DNA of 64,000 bases from Bugulina stolonifera (Eukaryota > Bryozoa > Gymnolaemata > Cheilostomatida > Bugulidae): contig OW285196.1 in the NCBI GenBank assembly GCA_935421135.1, forward strand, positions 2,699,001-2,763,000, read 5' to 3'. The translations under genes and the position numbers were made by a program. This document shows positions 25,701-33,809 of this stretch, one piece after another. The notes under the pieces were generated by a model, which saw only the letters and a program-made list of their open reading frames with translations, was not told where the DNA came from and made no database searches. Numbering within the stretch: the first letter of the stretch is position 1; every line of letters begins with the position of its first letter.

Positions 25701-28700
25701 TGAATTTAATTAAATGTAAAATATGGCATTAAACACAAAAGCATGTTGACGCTAGTCCTTGGTAGACAAATCTAGGTGGTTACGTAGTCTGTGAACCTAT
25801 CACAAGTGATAGAACTAGGGTACGCTTTGGGATCCAGCTCTTTTTTATAACTTACATGTAGATTAAAATCTGACTCCTTTAATCTTGACTTTGATTATAA
25901 TAGAAGGCTGGGGTCCTTATCAGCATTCTGTTTACCTAAAGTGTAAGGGATCAATTATTTTAGAGTCAACATTGCTGTGAGGCCTATCTGTGCATATTTG
26001 TTAGTGGTGTGCATATTCGCAACAGGTTCTAAAGACATTGTGAGCAGTTTGACAAATTCTTTGAATACATGTGCATACAGAGTCGTGGAATCCCAATGAC
26101 AAGCCCAGATTTATATGTACATGTCATGGTCAATGTTTTAGCTTCAGGTGCAAGTGCCCCAAGGGTTTCCAGGGTAAACTGTGTAACATTGATATCAATG
26201 AGTGTAAGGTAAATCCGTGCAAGAATGGAGGTCAATGCATAGACTTAGAAGGTGACTTTGAGTGTTCTTGCAAAACAGGTTATGGAGGAAAGACTTGTCA
26301 GGTAAGTAAGACAACTTAGAGTTCTACTGACATCAATTGCAGTTAATGGAAAACACTATTGATTGAAAAATGATAGTATATGGATCTGGTATCCAAATAA
26401 CAAAGTGGATGGGCGATGCAGAAATTAATAAAATATTGTTGCGAGAAGTACACGTAAAAGATCGGCGCTGTGTAATGAATTATATTCAAAAATAGAATTA
26501 AGTGAAGATGACAAATAGTGGCATATTTTCTTAGGTGAACCAAGATGATTGCTCTCCTGGAATCTGTAAGAATGGAGGAAAGTGTGTAGACAAGCTCAAC
26601 GGATTCCTATGTCAATGTGCAGTGGGGTACAAGGGAGAACAGTGTGCAGAGAATATCAATGACTGCCAGAACCACAAGTGTTTAAATGGTATGCAGACAG
26701 CAGGCTCACAAGTAAAAGGAATTCAATGTGTATAATATATTTAAGAAATCTAGAGAAAACTTTAGACAATAGAAAAATTGTGTTGCAAAAAATGTAAAAA
26801 TAAATGTGCCATCTTGGGACAGTTAGCTGGAGCTAATAAAGTGCTCTTTTTTGTTACTATCGTAGGAGCTACTTGCGTTGACGGAGTAAACAGATACAGT
26901 TGTCGCTGTGCAAGAGGCTTTACAGGAACTTACTGTAATGTCAACATAGATGACTGTAGGTCAAGGCCGTGCAGGAACAATGGTCAATGTACCGATGCAG
27001 TTGCGGACTTCAAGTGCACCTGTCCCAGCTACTGGGGTGGAAAGACGTGTACAAGCAGTAAGTGTGTTGAGCTGTGTCTTGACTGTACATACATGTACAT
27101 GTGAATTTGAATGGTTTGTCTACTCTGTTCATCTTTGACGTCACGGGGTAGAAACAAATGAAAAAAGTTAGGCAGCTCATCTATATTACTCCATTTAGTA
27201 CATAGTTGTTACAGGAGCTACAATAACTGTTTTAATTTAAATATGTACAGGTAAAAGTATATCCATACATCATCATCATTCCACTGATGATGATGACATA
27301 ATGGACATACATCGAAATATTAGGAGTCAATAAAAATATAAAAAGTGCGTCTCGTCTTACTATAATTCATCATAAGATACTCGCTCACACAAACATTATC
27401 CAAATTTAATAACTTTTCTAATAATATTATTTCTGAATATGATTACATTGCGGATAACATAAAGACTTTATGAAGTTTTCTACTCTATTATAATATCACT
27501 ATGTTCTAAACTAGATAACCCAATAACAAAAATGATAAATATTGGTAAACTTCAGGATTGTCGGACTGCTTCAACTTAGACATGGGGACTAACGGTATTG
27601 AGGACTACGTAATGTACGACCCTGCCTACAAGATCAAACCTATCTCTGAGATCACAGTCAAGTTTAGCATGAAGAGTAACGACAAGGGATTGAATGCTCA
27701 TTATGGAACTATAATTTCATATGGTAAGATAAGAATAGAAAAATGATCTGGTTAATAAGGAATGGTTGCCGTGGTAACATAAATAAATATAAGTTTAGTA
27801 AAACTTGCTTAATTCAAACTCGTCATGATTGATTTGAATTAGTTTGAACAGTAAGATCACTGCACAATTCAAACCACTTACAATCATACACATGTATAAA
27901 GTGCTCAGCAGGGACCAAGGCTAATGGTTTGAATTAACCAAGTTTTTGAATTGTCCGAGGCATAATTATGCAAGTTTCACTGCACTTGACTATTAACATA
28001 TTAAACCAAAAGTCCAAAATATGACATGGACTCAGTAGCAGCAGTAGCTGTTATGTAGTATTTGTTTACAGTAAATCAGGACAAACTTTGCAAGCTCTGG
28101 GAAAATAAAAAAGGTATAGTGCAGTCAGATAGTCAGATACATGCATACTTTTACCATGACATGACCTTGACATATTAGAGATGAGCTTATCATTATACAT
28201 TCATGTGTGTTGTGGATTTATAACAGGCATTCCTCGAAAAGAAGGATTGTTTAACATCAGAGCGTTCCCTGAGCAGATGTTACAAGTTAACGGAGAAGAC
28301 TGGTTGACCGGTATAGATATGACCAATGGACAGTGGAATACTGTTTGTATGACTTGGAGAGCCTCAGACGGTAATAGTTATTGTCATTTTGAATAATTAA
28401 GCAGTATGCTCAAGTGTCAGCATTGACTATTGTGGCAATGATAGTACATAAAACATAGTATCATAATATACAACAGAATTCACCGGAGATAACAATGAAT
28501 GTTTGATTATGGTTATGCGTGCGTAAAAATTATCATTTTCTTAGAAATTCCAAGCTTCCTGGATGCTTTAGAGAGTTGACAACTTATAGATGTTCAGAGA
28601 GTTTTACAAATGAATCCTTTTTCTTTGCTCACCTTGCTCACCTTTCACCGCCATGTCCTGATCGAGTGGCGGGTTTTTGCCAGACTCCCAGTTCCACCAA

Positions 28701-30772
28701 ACTATTCCATCGCACTTGGTCGCTCGCATCGTTCTTGTCAAGAGCAAGCCAGCGGAGGTCGGCATTGATTGTGTCACTTCACCTCTGTTTAGGCCGTCCG
28801 CGTCCTCTGCTACCCTCAACCCTCATCTCGTACACTCTCCTGATGTCTTTATCTCTCTCACGGTGGCAAACATGACTAAACCACTCCAGCCTCCTCTTTC
28901 TCATTACATCTCGGATTGGCATGATTTTTGCTTCAGCTGCGATATCCTCGTTTCTACGGTGTTCCTCTAGGCTAATGCCCATGCAGTATCGCAACATACG
29001 CATCTCACACGAGCTAACCCTGTCAGTGAGTGTTCCTGTTACAGGCCAGGTCTCATTCCCATAGGGTAAGGGCTGGTTGTATGGTAGTCTTAGACAATCA
29101 TGTAGATGAGGATCTTCAGGTGTGCTGGTATTTTCCTGTCACAGAGTACTCTACTTAGCTCCCGCCACTTATTCCATTCCTTGGAACTACGCAGCTCAAC
29201 CTCCTTACGGCGGCCTCCTTCCTGATGAATGGTGGTGCGAAGTATTCAAACTACTTGCATCTAGATAGGGTCTCCATCTCTTCCGAGTTATACTTCTTCA
29301 TCAGTATGTTGCCAACTTCTCCTACAGGTGGTAGATACTCTGTCTTTAATCTGCTCAGCTTCAGTCCAGCACTCTCCATCTTCTGTCTCCACACACTTCC
29401 AGTCTCTTTTCCAGATGTTCATGACTGCTGTCACAGAGTACCAAGTCATCAGCAAATAACATTGCCCAGGGCATGTCCCCACCAATATCCTCAGTAATCA
29501 TATCCATAATAATGATGAAGAGTAGTGGGCTCAAGGCTGATCCCTGATGTAAACCAACTTTGATTTCTATGTCCTCTGTACTCCCAGAGTTTGTCCGGAC
29601 TTGGGTCGAGCAGTTCTTGTACATATCCTGAATCCTATTTCTTTATTTGATTATTATGAATTTCAAAGCTTTTTGTAGCTAAAGCCCCCTAGTGACCTGC
29701 AGTGGCTGCCAAATCCATGTGAAACCATGTCAACTCATAGTGATAGCTTAACTTCACTGTAACTCAACTACTCCAATGTACAGTGTATGTACATTTATTC
29801 ATCTGTTATTCTATACCTTTGCCATATACAGGAATCTGGAGAGCATATGCAGGAGCCGGTGACAGACTCAGACAGGTGACTGATGACAGAGATGCTGCAG
29901 GTAAAGCCATGTCTAAGTCTAAACCCATTCCAGCTGGAGGAAAGTTTATCATTGGTCAGTTGTACCAGGGATCTGATCAAGAGTTTAGTGATGTCAACAT
30001 TTACCAGGTGAGTGTAAGGTAGTAACCAACCAGGTGAATATCAGGTATTTGCTAACCAGGTGAGTGTAAGGTAGTTACCAACCAGGTGAGCATCAGTTAT
30101 TTGCAAACCAAGTGAGTGTCTGGTAGCTGCCAATCAGGTGAGTGTCAGGTAGTTACTAGCCAGGTGAGTGTCGGGTGGTTGCTAACTAGTTGAGTATTAG
30201 GTAGCTGCAAACCAAGTGAGTGTCAGATAGTTGCTAGCCAGGTGAGTGTCAGGTAGTTGCTATGACCAGGTAAGTGTCAGGTAGTGCTTTCTGAGCGCTT
30301 GGCTAGCTGCATGACCGTAAATGTAAATGTAGGTTTGATGCAAGGTATTTTAACTCCTGCAAATTATTGCAGCTGAGCAGAGGTGACATAAATCTTGATC
30401 CAACTTTGCTTGCGCTCAATGATTCTAATACAATGATGAATTAATATTAAGTATACATGTATTTACACAGAGCAGTTCTCAATCATAATCAAATATTGTC
30501 CGATACAACTATGAGCCAGGTCATCCTCGCACCAACATGTTTTGTGTTTATCACATACACATGTGTGCAGTTGTATATTATATATTAACATGTTGCATCT
30601 TATTTAGGGTGAGCTACATGGTCTAACAGTTTGGTACAAATGGGACCAGTGTGTTGGCAGCTCCAGACAGGCTGACATAGCCTGGCCCAACTTTGTCTAC
30701 AATGGTAAAGTGGTAGCTGCCACCAACAGTGGAATGGTAAAGAAAGGTTACAAGAAAGGAGGAAGGTGCTAG
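2322..30772 (+). CDS. SVEP1-like multidomain adhesion protein (vWA-CCP-HYR-EGF-pentraxin), 31 exons
   Basis: I built the model from splice sites and domain continuity. Exons: 2322-2396, 2804-2980, 3457-3586, 13181-13317, 13620-13779, 14090-14269, 14495-14555, 15263-15378, 15835-16032, 16494-16694, 17201-17407, 17909-18042, 19030-19177, 19564-19691, 19810-19930, 20033-20233, 20659-20840, 21361-21412 (or its twin 21450-21501), 22177-22253, 22397-22505, 23014-23178, 24204-24374, 24797-24958, 25371-25548, 26142-26301, 26535-26688, 26866-27057, 27556-27723, 28227-28370, 29832-30007, 30608-30772. They sum to 4629 nt, 1542 codons plus TAG. The start [16 protein letters not shown] is a signal peptide. 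Domain order matches the N-terminal half of vertebrate SVEP1, an extracellular matrix protein; here the protein stops after the pentraxin domain, with no trailing CCP array. Exon edges are predicted, not proven. Confidence 0.85.
3142..3266. repeat. 10-bp satellite (ACATGTAGAT)n in intron 2
   Basis: About twelve near-perfect tandem copies of a 10-bp unit, ending in variants ACACGTAGAT. It lies between exons 2 and 3 of the SVEP1-like gene and has no coding meaning. Confidence 0.9.
3771..3776. repeat. left 6-bp target-site duplication ACTATG
   Basis: ACTATG directly precedes the left terminus and recurs at 13134-13139 directly after the right terminus. Confidence 0.85.
3777..4320 (+). repeat. 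left terminal inverted repeat (544 bp)
   Basis: Reverse-complementary to 12590-13133 with only a few differences (for example ACCCGTCG versus ACTCGTCG, and one extra C in a C-run). It begins AGTAGTATAGTCAGTG and then the palindrome TGCAGATCTGCA. It is extremely GC-rich compared with the AT-rich surroundings, with a GCGCGCGTACGCGCGC core at about 4037-4056. ORFs readable here are a by-product of the low stop-codon density. Confidence 0.9.
4346..4740. repeat. subterminal tandem repeat, about 105 bp x 4
   Basis: Units start near 4346, 4451, 4556 and 4659 with GATAYACGACTATGAA and share GAGTAATAATATAAAA. They lie just inside the left TIR and are absent from the right side. Minus-strand ORFs through it are repeat artefacts. 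Confidence 0.85.
4774..6094 (-). CDS. Polinton spliced gene: charged N-terminus plus duplicated OB-like domain, 407 aa
   Basis: Two exons on the minus strand, 6094-5601 (donor GTGAGT) and 5503-4774 (acceptor TTGTAG). They give 494 + 730 nt = 408 codons including stop, and the phase is exact (2 + 1). The N-terminal half is low-complexity, with Lys-rich blocks, an acidic DDDDDD run and KKKRKNPK-like nuclear signals. The C-terminal half contains two related segments: GTVLEVSGG ... [20 protein letters not shown], and GSVLVVTAL ... [19 protein letters not shown]. The internal repeat and beta-rich pattern suggest tandem OB folds, so a single-stranded DNA-binding protein serving the neighbouring polymerase is my inference. 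I do not recognise a named family. A TATA-like box lies at 6177-6183. Confidence 0.6.
6177..6183 (-). promoter_or_regulatory. TATA-like box of the minus-strand Polinton gene
   Basis: Read on the minus strand this is TATAAAG, about 85 bases upstream of the ATG at 6094, and just outside the left arm of the inverted array. Confidence 0.45.
6237..7100. repeat. giant inverted array of 31-bp repeats (hairpin)
   Basis: Left arm 6237-6687 and right arm 6694-7100 are arrays of one 31-bp unit (GATGCATCCCGATGTGAATC plus CGAAGCTTCCC) in opposite orientation, about 14 and 13 copies. The centre is CCCGATGTG, then TCTATT, then CACATCGGG. Units differ by TTCC/CTCC and GAATC/GATTC variants. The unit contains no stop codon in any frame and 31 is not a multiple of 3, so long ORFs appear in all frames on both strands; these are artefacts. 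The array lies exactly between the two divergent Polinton genes, so it may hold the shared promoter or a replication structure (inference). Confidence 0.9.
7148..7154 (+). promoter_or_regulatory. TATA-like box of the polymerase gene
   Basis: CTATTTAAG-type sequence just outside the right arm of the inverted array, upstream of the polymerase leader. It mirrors the TATA-like box at 6177-6183. Confidence 0.35.
7222..7557 (+). repeat. duplicated leader exon/intron of the polymerase gene
   Basis: Two related segments of about 175 bp (from about 7222 and about 7395) share GAGACA-CTACC-TCTAG, GAGATGTCA-CAAGT, donor AAGGTTAGTG and CTTACACCCTA. The first copy reads ATG then six codons to a TAA; the second gives the usable start at 7433. 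It looks like a tandem duplication of the 5' exon. Confidence 0.6.
7433..11270 (+). CDS. Polinton protein-primed-type DNA polymerase B (main part)
   Basis: The start is in a 22-nt exon, 7433-7454 (donor GTTAGT), joined to 7558 (acceptor TTTATAG). The frame passes into the long ORF, and starting there recovers a C2H2 finger that a start at 7650 would lose. With residue 1 at 7650, a second C2H2 finger is at 10-31 and another finger near 366-388. The 3'-5' exonuclease motifs are TYDIECF (about 432), GFNSQKYD (about 567) and YNNLDVAP (about 701). Palm motif A is VDANALYLY (about 831), then a Vsr-like [11 protein letters not shown] (about 919), then motif [10 protein letters not shown] (about 1140). 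The ORF ends at TGA 11268-11270, before motif C (DTD). Family-B polymerases of Polintons replicate the element DNA from a protein primer; this copy should be inactive. Confidence 0.85.
11281..11613 (+). pseudogene. C-terminal (thumb) remnant of the Polinton polymerase B
   Basis: A different frame resumes with [38 protein letters not shown] and [13 protein letters not shown], which I recognise as the conserved C-terminus of Polinton-type polymerase B. The segment that should link it to the main ORF, with palm motif C (YxDTDS) and its surroundings of roughly 100-150 residues, is absent. A GTAAGT...GCAG stretch of only 40 nt (11241-11280) would join the two parts in frame if spliced, but motif C would still be missing. 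A stop TAG is at 11611-11613 and AATAAA at 11647-11652. Confidence 0.75.
11647..11652 (+). terminator. AATAAA polyadenylation signal of the polymerase gene
   Basis: AATAAA lies 34 bases after the polymerase stop codon. A second one occurs at about 11795 (GATCAATAAAACAC). Confidence 0.55.
11653..12057 (+). other. Polinton segment without an intact gene
   Basis: Contains an (AT)n run near 11690, an inverted motif CTCCGTCCTCAAAACGGAGG at about 11746-11765, and one short open stretch at about 11929-12047 ([24 protein letters not shown] sequence, ending in TAG), preceded by CGTAG. It is GC-richer than the host. It may be the 3' remnant of a lost Polinton gene; I cannot identify it. Confidence 0.35.
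12058..12195. repeat. (GAT/GGT)n trinucleotide microsatellite
   Basis: About 45 copies of GAT with scattered GGT. Poly-Asp, poly-Met and poly-His reading frames here come only from the microsatellite. Confidence 0.95.
12293..12523 (+). CDS. small basic ORF inside the Polinton, unidentified
   Basis: 76 codons rich in Arg, Lys and Ser ([42 protein letters not shown]). The frame is open a little upstream. It is followed directly by a donor-like GGTAAGT at 12520-12526. A basic DNA-condensing or minor virion-type protein of the parent Polinton is possible but unproven; it may also be a remnant exon. Confidence 0.3.
   Translation: MKRGRATAFTFPRHSSRGRVISLGEGPGKMRVKTRVFHRRSGGARTEERASAVSPQPVQSQQSAAKKSSGSTTTTR
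12590..13133 (-). repeat. right terminal inverted repeat (544 bp)
   Basis: Mirror copy of the left repeat, ending ...CTGACTATACTACT, followed by the ACTATG target duplication. The inner limit is CATTACTCTAACCC at 12590. ORFs on both strands reflect composition only. Confidence 0.9.
13134..13139. repeat. right 6-bp target-site duplication ACTATG
   Basis: Exact copy of 3771-3776, directly after the ...CTATACTACT terminus. Confidence 0.85.
14090..15378 (+). CDS. exons 6-8: Cys-rich segment and ephrin-receptor-like (GCC2/GCC3) repeat
   Basis: Exon 6 (14090-14269) has spaced cysteines ([27 protein letters not shown]) and resembles an EGF-like or vWA-associated module. Exons 7-8 encode CPIGSYS, CKKCE and CVCKAGYV, a TNFR/ephrin-receptor-like Cys pattern also present in SVEP1 between the vWA and the first CCP domains. 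Exon 7 is only 61 nt, with donor GTAAGT at 14556, and a 19-bp satellite starts about 30 bases later. Phases are 1, 1 to 2, and 2 to 1. Confidence 0.75.
14583..14890. repeat. 19-bp satellite in an intron, about 16 copies
   Basis: Near-perfect tandem copies of GTATATGTTACTATCACCT. It starts about 30 bases after the donor of exon 7 of the SVEP1-like gene. ORFs through it are repeat artefacts. Confidence 0.95.
15835..17407 (+). CDS. exons 9-11: three CCP/sushi domains
   Basis: Each exon is one phase 1-1 CCP module of about 66-69 residues: 15835-16032 ([10 protein letters not shown] ... [11 protein letters not shown]), 16494-16694 ([10 protein letters not shown] ... [12 protein letters not shown]) and 17201-17407 ([12 protein letters not shown] ... 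[13 protein letters not shown]). Each has the four-cysteine frame and the conserved G-x-W before the last Cys. The symmetric 1-1 phase fits classic exon shuffling and matches the sushi 1-3 position in SVEP1. Confidence 0.85.
17909..19930 (+). CDS. exons 12-15: two HYR domains
   Basis: Two hyalin-repeat (HYR, Ig-like) domains, each split over two exons with a phase-0 internal intron. The first is 17909-18042 plus 19030-19177, starting [11 protein letters not shown] and ending [16 protein letters not shown]. The second is 19564-19691 plus 19810-19930, starting [14 protein letters not shown] and ending [16 protein letters not shown]. The matching internal split shows that the two domains arose by duplication. 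HYR domains sit next to CCP domains in SVEP1 and take part in adhesion. Confidence 0.8.
20033..22505 (+). CDS. exons 16-20: fourth CCP, linker with a tetrabasic site, start of Cys-rich repeats
   Basis: Exon 16 is a CCP domain ([16 protein letters not shown] ... EWRPSH ... DC). Exon 17 (20659-20840) encodes a conserved-looking linker without a known fold. Exon 18 is 52 nt and contributes a Gly-rich, tetrabasic stretch, [11 protein letters not shown], a good furin-type cleavage motif. It exists twice in tandem (21361-21412 and 21450-21501). Exons 19-20 give a charged helix-like linker ([11 protein letters not shown]) and then [16 protein letters not shown], the first half of the next Cys-rich repeat. 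One 52-nt exon is needed to keep the frame. Confidence 0.7.
21341..21511 (+). repeat. 89-bp tandem duplication containing a 52-nt exon
   Basis: Unit 1 is 21341-21429 and unit 2 begins at 21430. Each carries the same acceptor (TTTTATTGTAG), 52-nt exon and donor (GTAAGT). The exons differ by one base (GGG versus GGA), which is synonymous. 52 nt is not a multiple of 3, so joining both would shift the frame; only one can be used per transcript. Confidence 0.85.
23014..24958 (+). CDS. exons 21-23: ephrin-receptor-like (GCC2/GCC3) repeats
   Basis: Three phase 1-1 exons each encode a repeat of CPPG(T/H)x..., C-x2-CP-x-G(S/T)Y and SGxxTC-x2-C(P/A), about 55 residues: 23014-23178 ([14 protein letters not shown]), 24204-24374 ([10 protein letters not shown]) and 24797-24958 ([10 protein letters not shown]). 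These are the TNFR/ephrin-receptor-like modules found in SVEP1 between sushi 4 and the EGF block. The intron before exon 22 is filled by a 0.6-kb satellite. Confidence 0.8.
23205..23350. repeat. about 24-bp tandem repeat in an intron
   Basis: Five to six copies of a unit like GGTATGTCCAGTAGATGGTC AGTG, directly after exon 21. Confidence 0.85.
23577..24182. repeat. 0.6-kb satellite of 29/32-bp units rich in ACATGTACATGT
   Basis: About 20 copies of TACTTACACTGTATATACAT followed by GTACATGTG, in two lengths that differ by an inserted GCA before GTACTTAC. It fills the intron before exon 22 almost up to the acceptor at 24203. Every unit contains a self-complementary TACATGTA core. Confidence 0.95.
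25128..25256. repeat. about 47-bp tandem repeat x 3
   Basis: Three copies of CCAATGTTGGCAACCGCACT then GGACCTGGTCAACATGCTG, in the intron before exon 24. Confidence 0.9.
25371..27057 (+). CDS. exons 24-27: six EGF-like domains
   Basis: The exons are 25371-25548, 26142-26301, 26535-26688 and 26866-27057. Six EGF-like modules can be read: [64 protein letters not shown] and [14 protein letters not shown], each closing with C-x-C-x-G-(Y/F/W)-x-G-x-x-C. Several modules are divided across introns. Starts such as NIDDC and DINEC fit calcium-binding EGF domains, where D/N-x-D/N-E/Q/D precedes the first Cys. The count of six equals the EGF 1-6 block in SVEP1. Confidence 0.85.
27556..30772 (+). CDS. 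exons 28-31: pentraxin/laminin-G-like domain and C-terminus
   Basis: Exons 27556-27723, 28227-28370, 29832-30007 and 30608-30772 encode a pentraxin-type jelly roll. It has [16 protein letters not shown]-like strands and [13 protein letters not shown], close to the pentraxin signature H-x-C-x-(S/T)-W but with T where H is usual. It also has [22 protein letters not shown], and ends [12 protein letters not shown] and GYKKGGRC. The stop is TAG at 30770-30772. In vertebrate SVEP1 the pentraxin is followed by a long CCP array; here the protein ends. Confidence 0.8.
28604..29640 (-). pseudogene. degraded LINE (non-LTR) reverse transcriptase fragment
   Basis: Minus-strand reading gives RT motifs [14 protein letters not shown] (about 29555-29515) and [10 protein letters not shown] (the FADD catalytic box, about 29465-29435). 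Further downstream, in changed frames, it gives the typical C-terminal text [16 protein letters not shown] and GRGRPKQR (about 28910-28780). Frames are broken by stops and shifts, so it is dead. It lies in the intron between exons 29 and 30 of the SVEP1-like gene, antisense to it. The 5' part with the endonuclease is missing. The family (RTE-like or similar) is uncertain. Confidence 0.75.
30001..30290 (+). repeat. array of about ten splice-donor-like repeats
   Basis: Starting at the real donor of exon 30 (ACCAG|GTGAGT at 30008), a degenerate unit of about 28 bp is repeated, each with CCAGGTGAGTGT or CCAAGTGAGTGT followed by CAGGTAGTTGC. Many units are good 5' splice-site matches. Confidence 0.8.
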
Positions 30773-32745
30773 GCTAGGAGCGTTCTGCGATGCTGAACTA
30801 ACTATGAACAAAATGACATACAGTGTACATGTACAAGATTGTACTCACACCGAATTACTGAACTCGGATATGGGACATTCTGTGCATACATTCACTATGT
30901 AGCGGATTCTAATCAAAACAGTATTCAGCAGATGTATTCAAAATTTGTTTTAGACTTGATGAAGTATCAAACTTTCTAACACTATTTAACCTCCTATTTG
31001 TAATAGAGATACATCTGTTACATTAATTTTCAGTATATTATGGTTTTTCCCAATTTTGTATGTGATCATTTTATAGCGTTATGATAGGCAGTGACATCTT
31101 TTACACTGTACTACGTACTCTGTGGATATATTACTTACACGTTTGTCTTATTATTTCACTGTGGTAAAGTAAAATCCAAAAGAAGTAAACCACGGGCATC
31201 AAAATTCATAACTTAGCAAAGAGAACTTATATTGGAGCCGTCGTATTGAACAGTGGCACATCCAGGCAAGGTCTAGGTCTGCCAACAATTGAGAGTAAAA
31301 AATAACAACAGCGACTGGTTACACTCACTGATGAAGAGAAAACAACAGTTGAGACTATTTATTGGCTAGAGTCACAGGGTTTCCATCAAATAATAGGTGC
31401 ATAATATACACCAATATTATTATGATTGACTAGATACAATGTATATCTAGATTATAACTAGTTAATCATAATAATATCGGTATATATTTTCTGTGAAGTG
31501 GTGTACAAGTCATGTAGAGTGCAGATTGGTAAATGGCATGTTTACAAATAGCTGGGGGGGGGGAGTACACACGATGTATCAGGGGTGGGACTAGGCGGGC
31601 GGTTCAACCACTACGCTTTTATTTTCAGCCCAATCTGCTATTAGCTAGTAGCTAGTAACGCGTGCCATTGCGGCTGCAGCCATTCCTGGCCGACTTAACT
31701 ATTACACTTTGTGAAATTGCTAACCAACTCAATTTAATATTCGGACTATATGGGTGTTTAAAGCTTTTTGACTTCAAAAACATAGTCTACACAAAGAAAA
31801 AACATACAAAGAGAATAGATGATAGTATGTGTGGTGAATACTTTTATATTAGAAGTATAAAATACTACCGGTTTAACCACAAATGTATAATATTTTAGAC
31901 ATTGACAGAAAATTATGGGGAGATAAGTCTAAATTTTACTTTGTTCATGTATTACTGCTCCAATAGTACATGTACAACTGTACAACACTAATGCTTCTAC
32001 AATTTCCACAGACAGACAATTTGAAGGTTATATATGTGATGCCTAATACACATGCATTTGACTTGGCTATATTACATTGAGTATGTTGCTGCTACCCTGA
32101 TACCTTCTTATCACGTTATCAACTATGTTTCAAATTCATAACGAAGCCCTAGTGTGCATTGTAGAAAATAATATACATGTAAACACAACATGAACTCTGC
32201 AGAACAATGGAGCTGAAGAGAAGTAAACAAGAAATAGCTGTGTTTGTGCTTTTTAATTTTCATGGAAATAAATGGGCGCCTTTGAATTGCTCTTTCAAAT
32301 CTGATTTGAGAGAAGACAACTTCTAATTAATAGCGATTCAGCGGATATAAAAGCTATTCTCTATATTTAAATTTCACTATCACATAGGCAGATTCTCTAT
32401 TCTTGTAGTGAATAGCTAATAGCACATATTTCTCTATTTTTAAAACTATCGACTCCCACCCCTGCGATGATAAAGTACTATTTTACAACTATCATCAGCA
32501 TCAACATCATCACCATCAAGAGGAAAAATATAGCTAACAACTACTGCCGTTACAATGAATGGTTATTAAATACGTGTAGCTGTAGTAGTTAAACAGGTGA
32601 CCTAAGAGATTAATAACGTGAATGAGTGAAAATAACTCCAACTAACGTTAAAATATCTCCAATAGGAGGAGTTAGACAGGAATAAAACCTTTGGTTGGAA
32701 TTTGGTGTCAACGAGTCTTCTTTAGCTCTGACTTAGTGTGGGTAT
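30773..32745. other. 3' flank of the SVEP1-like gene and intergenic DNA
   Basis: AT-rich with no convincing exon. Small features are a G-run at 31554-31562 and a short inverted repeat around 31420-31475 (TAGATACAATGTATATCTAGA region). The 3' UTR must start at 30773, but I see no standard AATAAA close to the stop. Possible polyadenylation signals are further away. Confidence 0.35.
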
Positions 32746-33367
32746 TGTAATAGTTGGCTGGTCAAAGCCACTATTACTTCACCTAACTACACCCAAACGG
32801 ATGCCACACTAACTACAACTTGACCTCCCTACTGTTCACCCAGTAGGACGGTCATCCAGGCTATAGCCTATCCCAAAGGATAGCTCCCCGGTTGTCCAAG
32901 TCCAATTATAGGATTAGCCTATAACGGTCTTGTAAATCTAATAATAATAACTTACTTGTAAGCAGAGTAGTTGTAATCCAATGAGAGAGAGTAGTTGTTG
33001 ATTGCAGAGTTTATTTCTAACTAACTAATATGATACAAGACAGCTGCTTTTATACTAACTCGCAAAACCACAAGTAGATTACAAAAGATGATGAAATAGA
33101 CGGCAGCCAGAACCAACCTTCACTGGATAATTAGTTACAGAATGACATAATGGCTAGCTTGACTAGCCGTCACTGGACTCTACTCATAAGACAAAAGATA
33201 ATAGTTGTGAAGTTCGTACTTACTAGTAATAGCTCTGGATTGCAGTCGCGTCTCAAAGTACGTCCTCTCTTGTTGGTTCCAAGATATGTTCTACTTTCTC
33301 CCGAGATGATCTCAATCTCGGACTATTCGTGACGTTGTGTTAACGCCCCTTTCCGGTAGCCACTACA
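32746..33367 (-). mobile_element. probable solo LTR, minus orientation, about 622 bp
   Basis: Read on the minus strand it begins TGTAGTGGCTACC and ends CTATTACA (TG...CA). It has a TATAAAAG box (around 33045-33055) followed by AGAAATAAACTC, a polyadenylation signal, about 30-40 bases on. This compact TATA-to-AATAAA layout and the TGTARTGG end resemble the LTR family A copies below. I cannot find matching target duplications, so the limits are tentative. Confidence 0.4.
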
Positions 33368-33805
33368 ATAGTCTATTATTAATAATCGTTATTGTAAAGA
33401 TAAACAATCTACTGTAGTTATAAAAGAGGTGTTCACTACTAACCACACCTTCTAGAATATAATTGCTATTTACTAGGCAGAGTAAACAATATATAATGAC
33501 ATGTTACATAATAGGTAATCATAAGTGTTTAGCTTTGGGTCTTTGGCCTAGTTAACTTACGCAGTGTTTTGAGAATGCTTTGTAGAACAGGGGCTTTGCC
33601 CACAACAGTATTCTAACATGGGAAGACTCAGTTGAAGTTGTCTTTTTTTACTCTCACACCGTTCTGTTCTTGCAACACCCTCACATTTTTCACTGCTTCC
33701 AAATAAGTGAAGCATAAAAAAGCTACAAAAAATATAAAGCTAGACTTATCACCAAATACAAAGCTAACCAGATAAAATATTCATGAATTACTGTACTAGA
33801 GAAAA
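33368..33805. other. intergenic, nothing recognised
   Basis: AT-rich sequence between two LTR-like elements; no ORF, repeat or RNA gene recognised. Confidence 0.4.
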
Positions 33806-33809
33806 ATAC

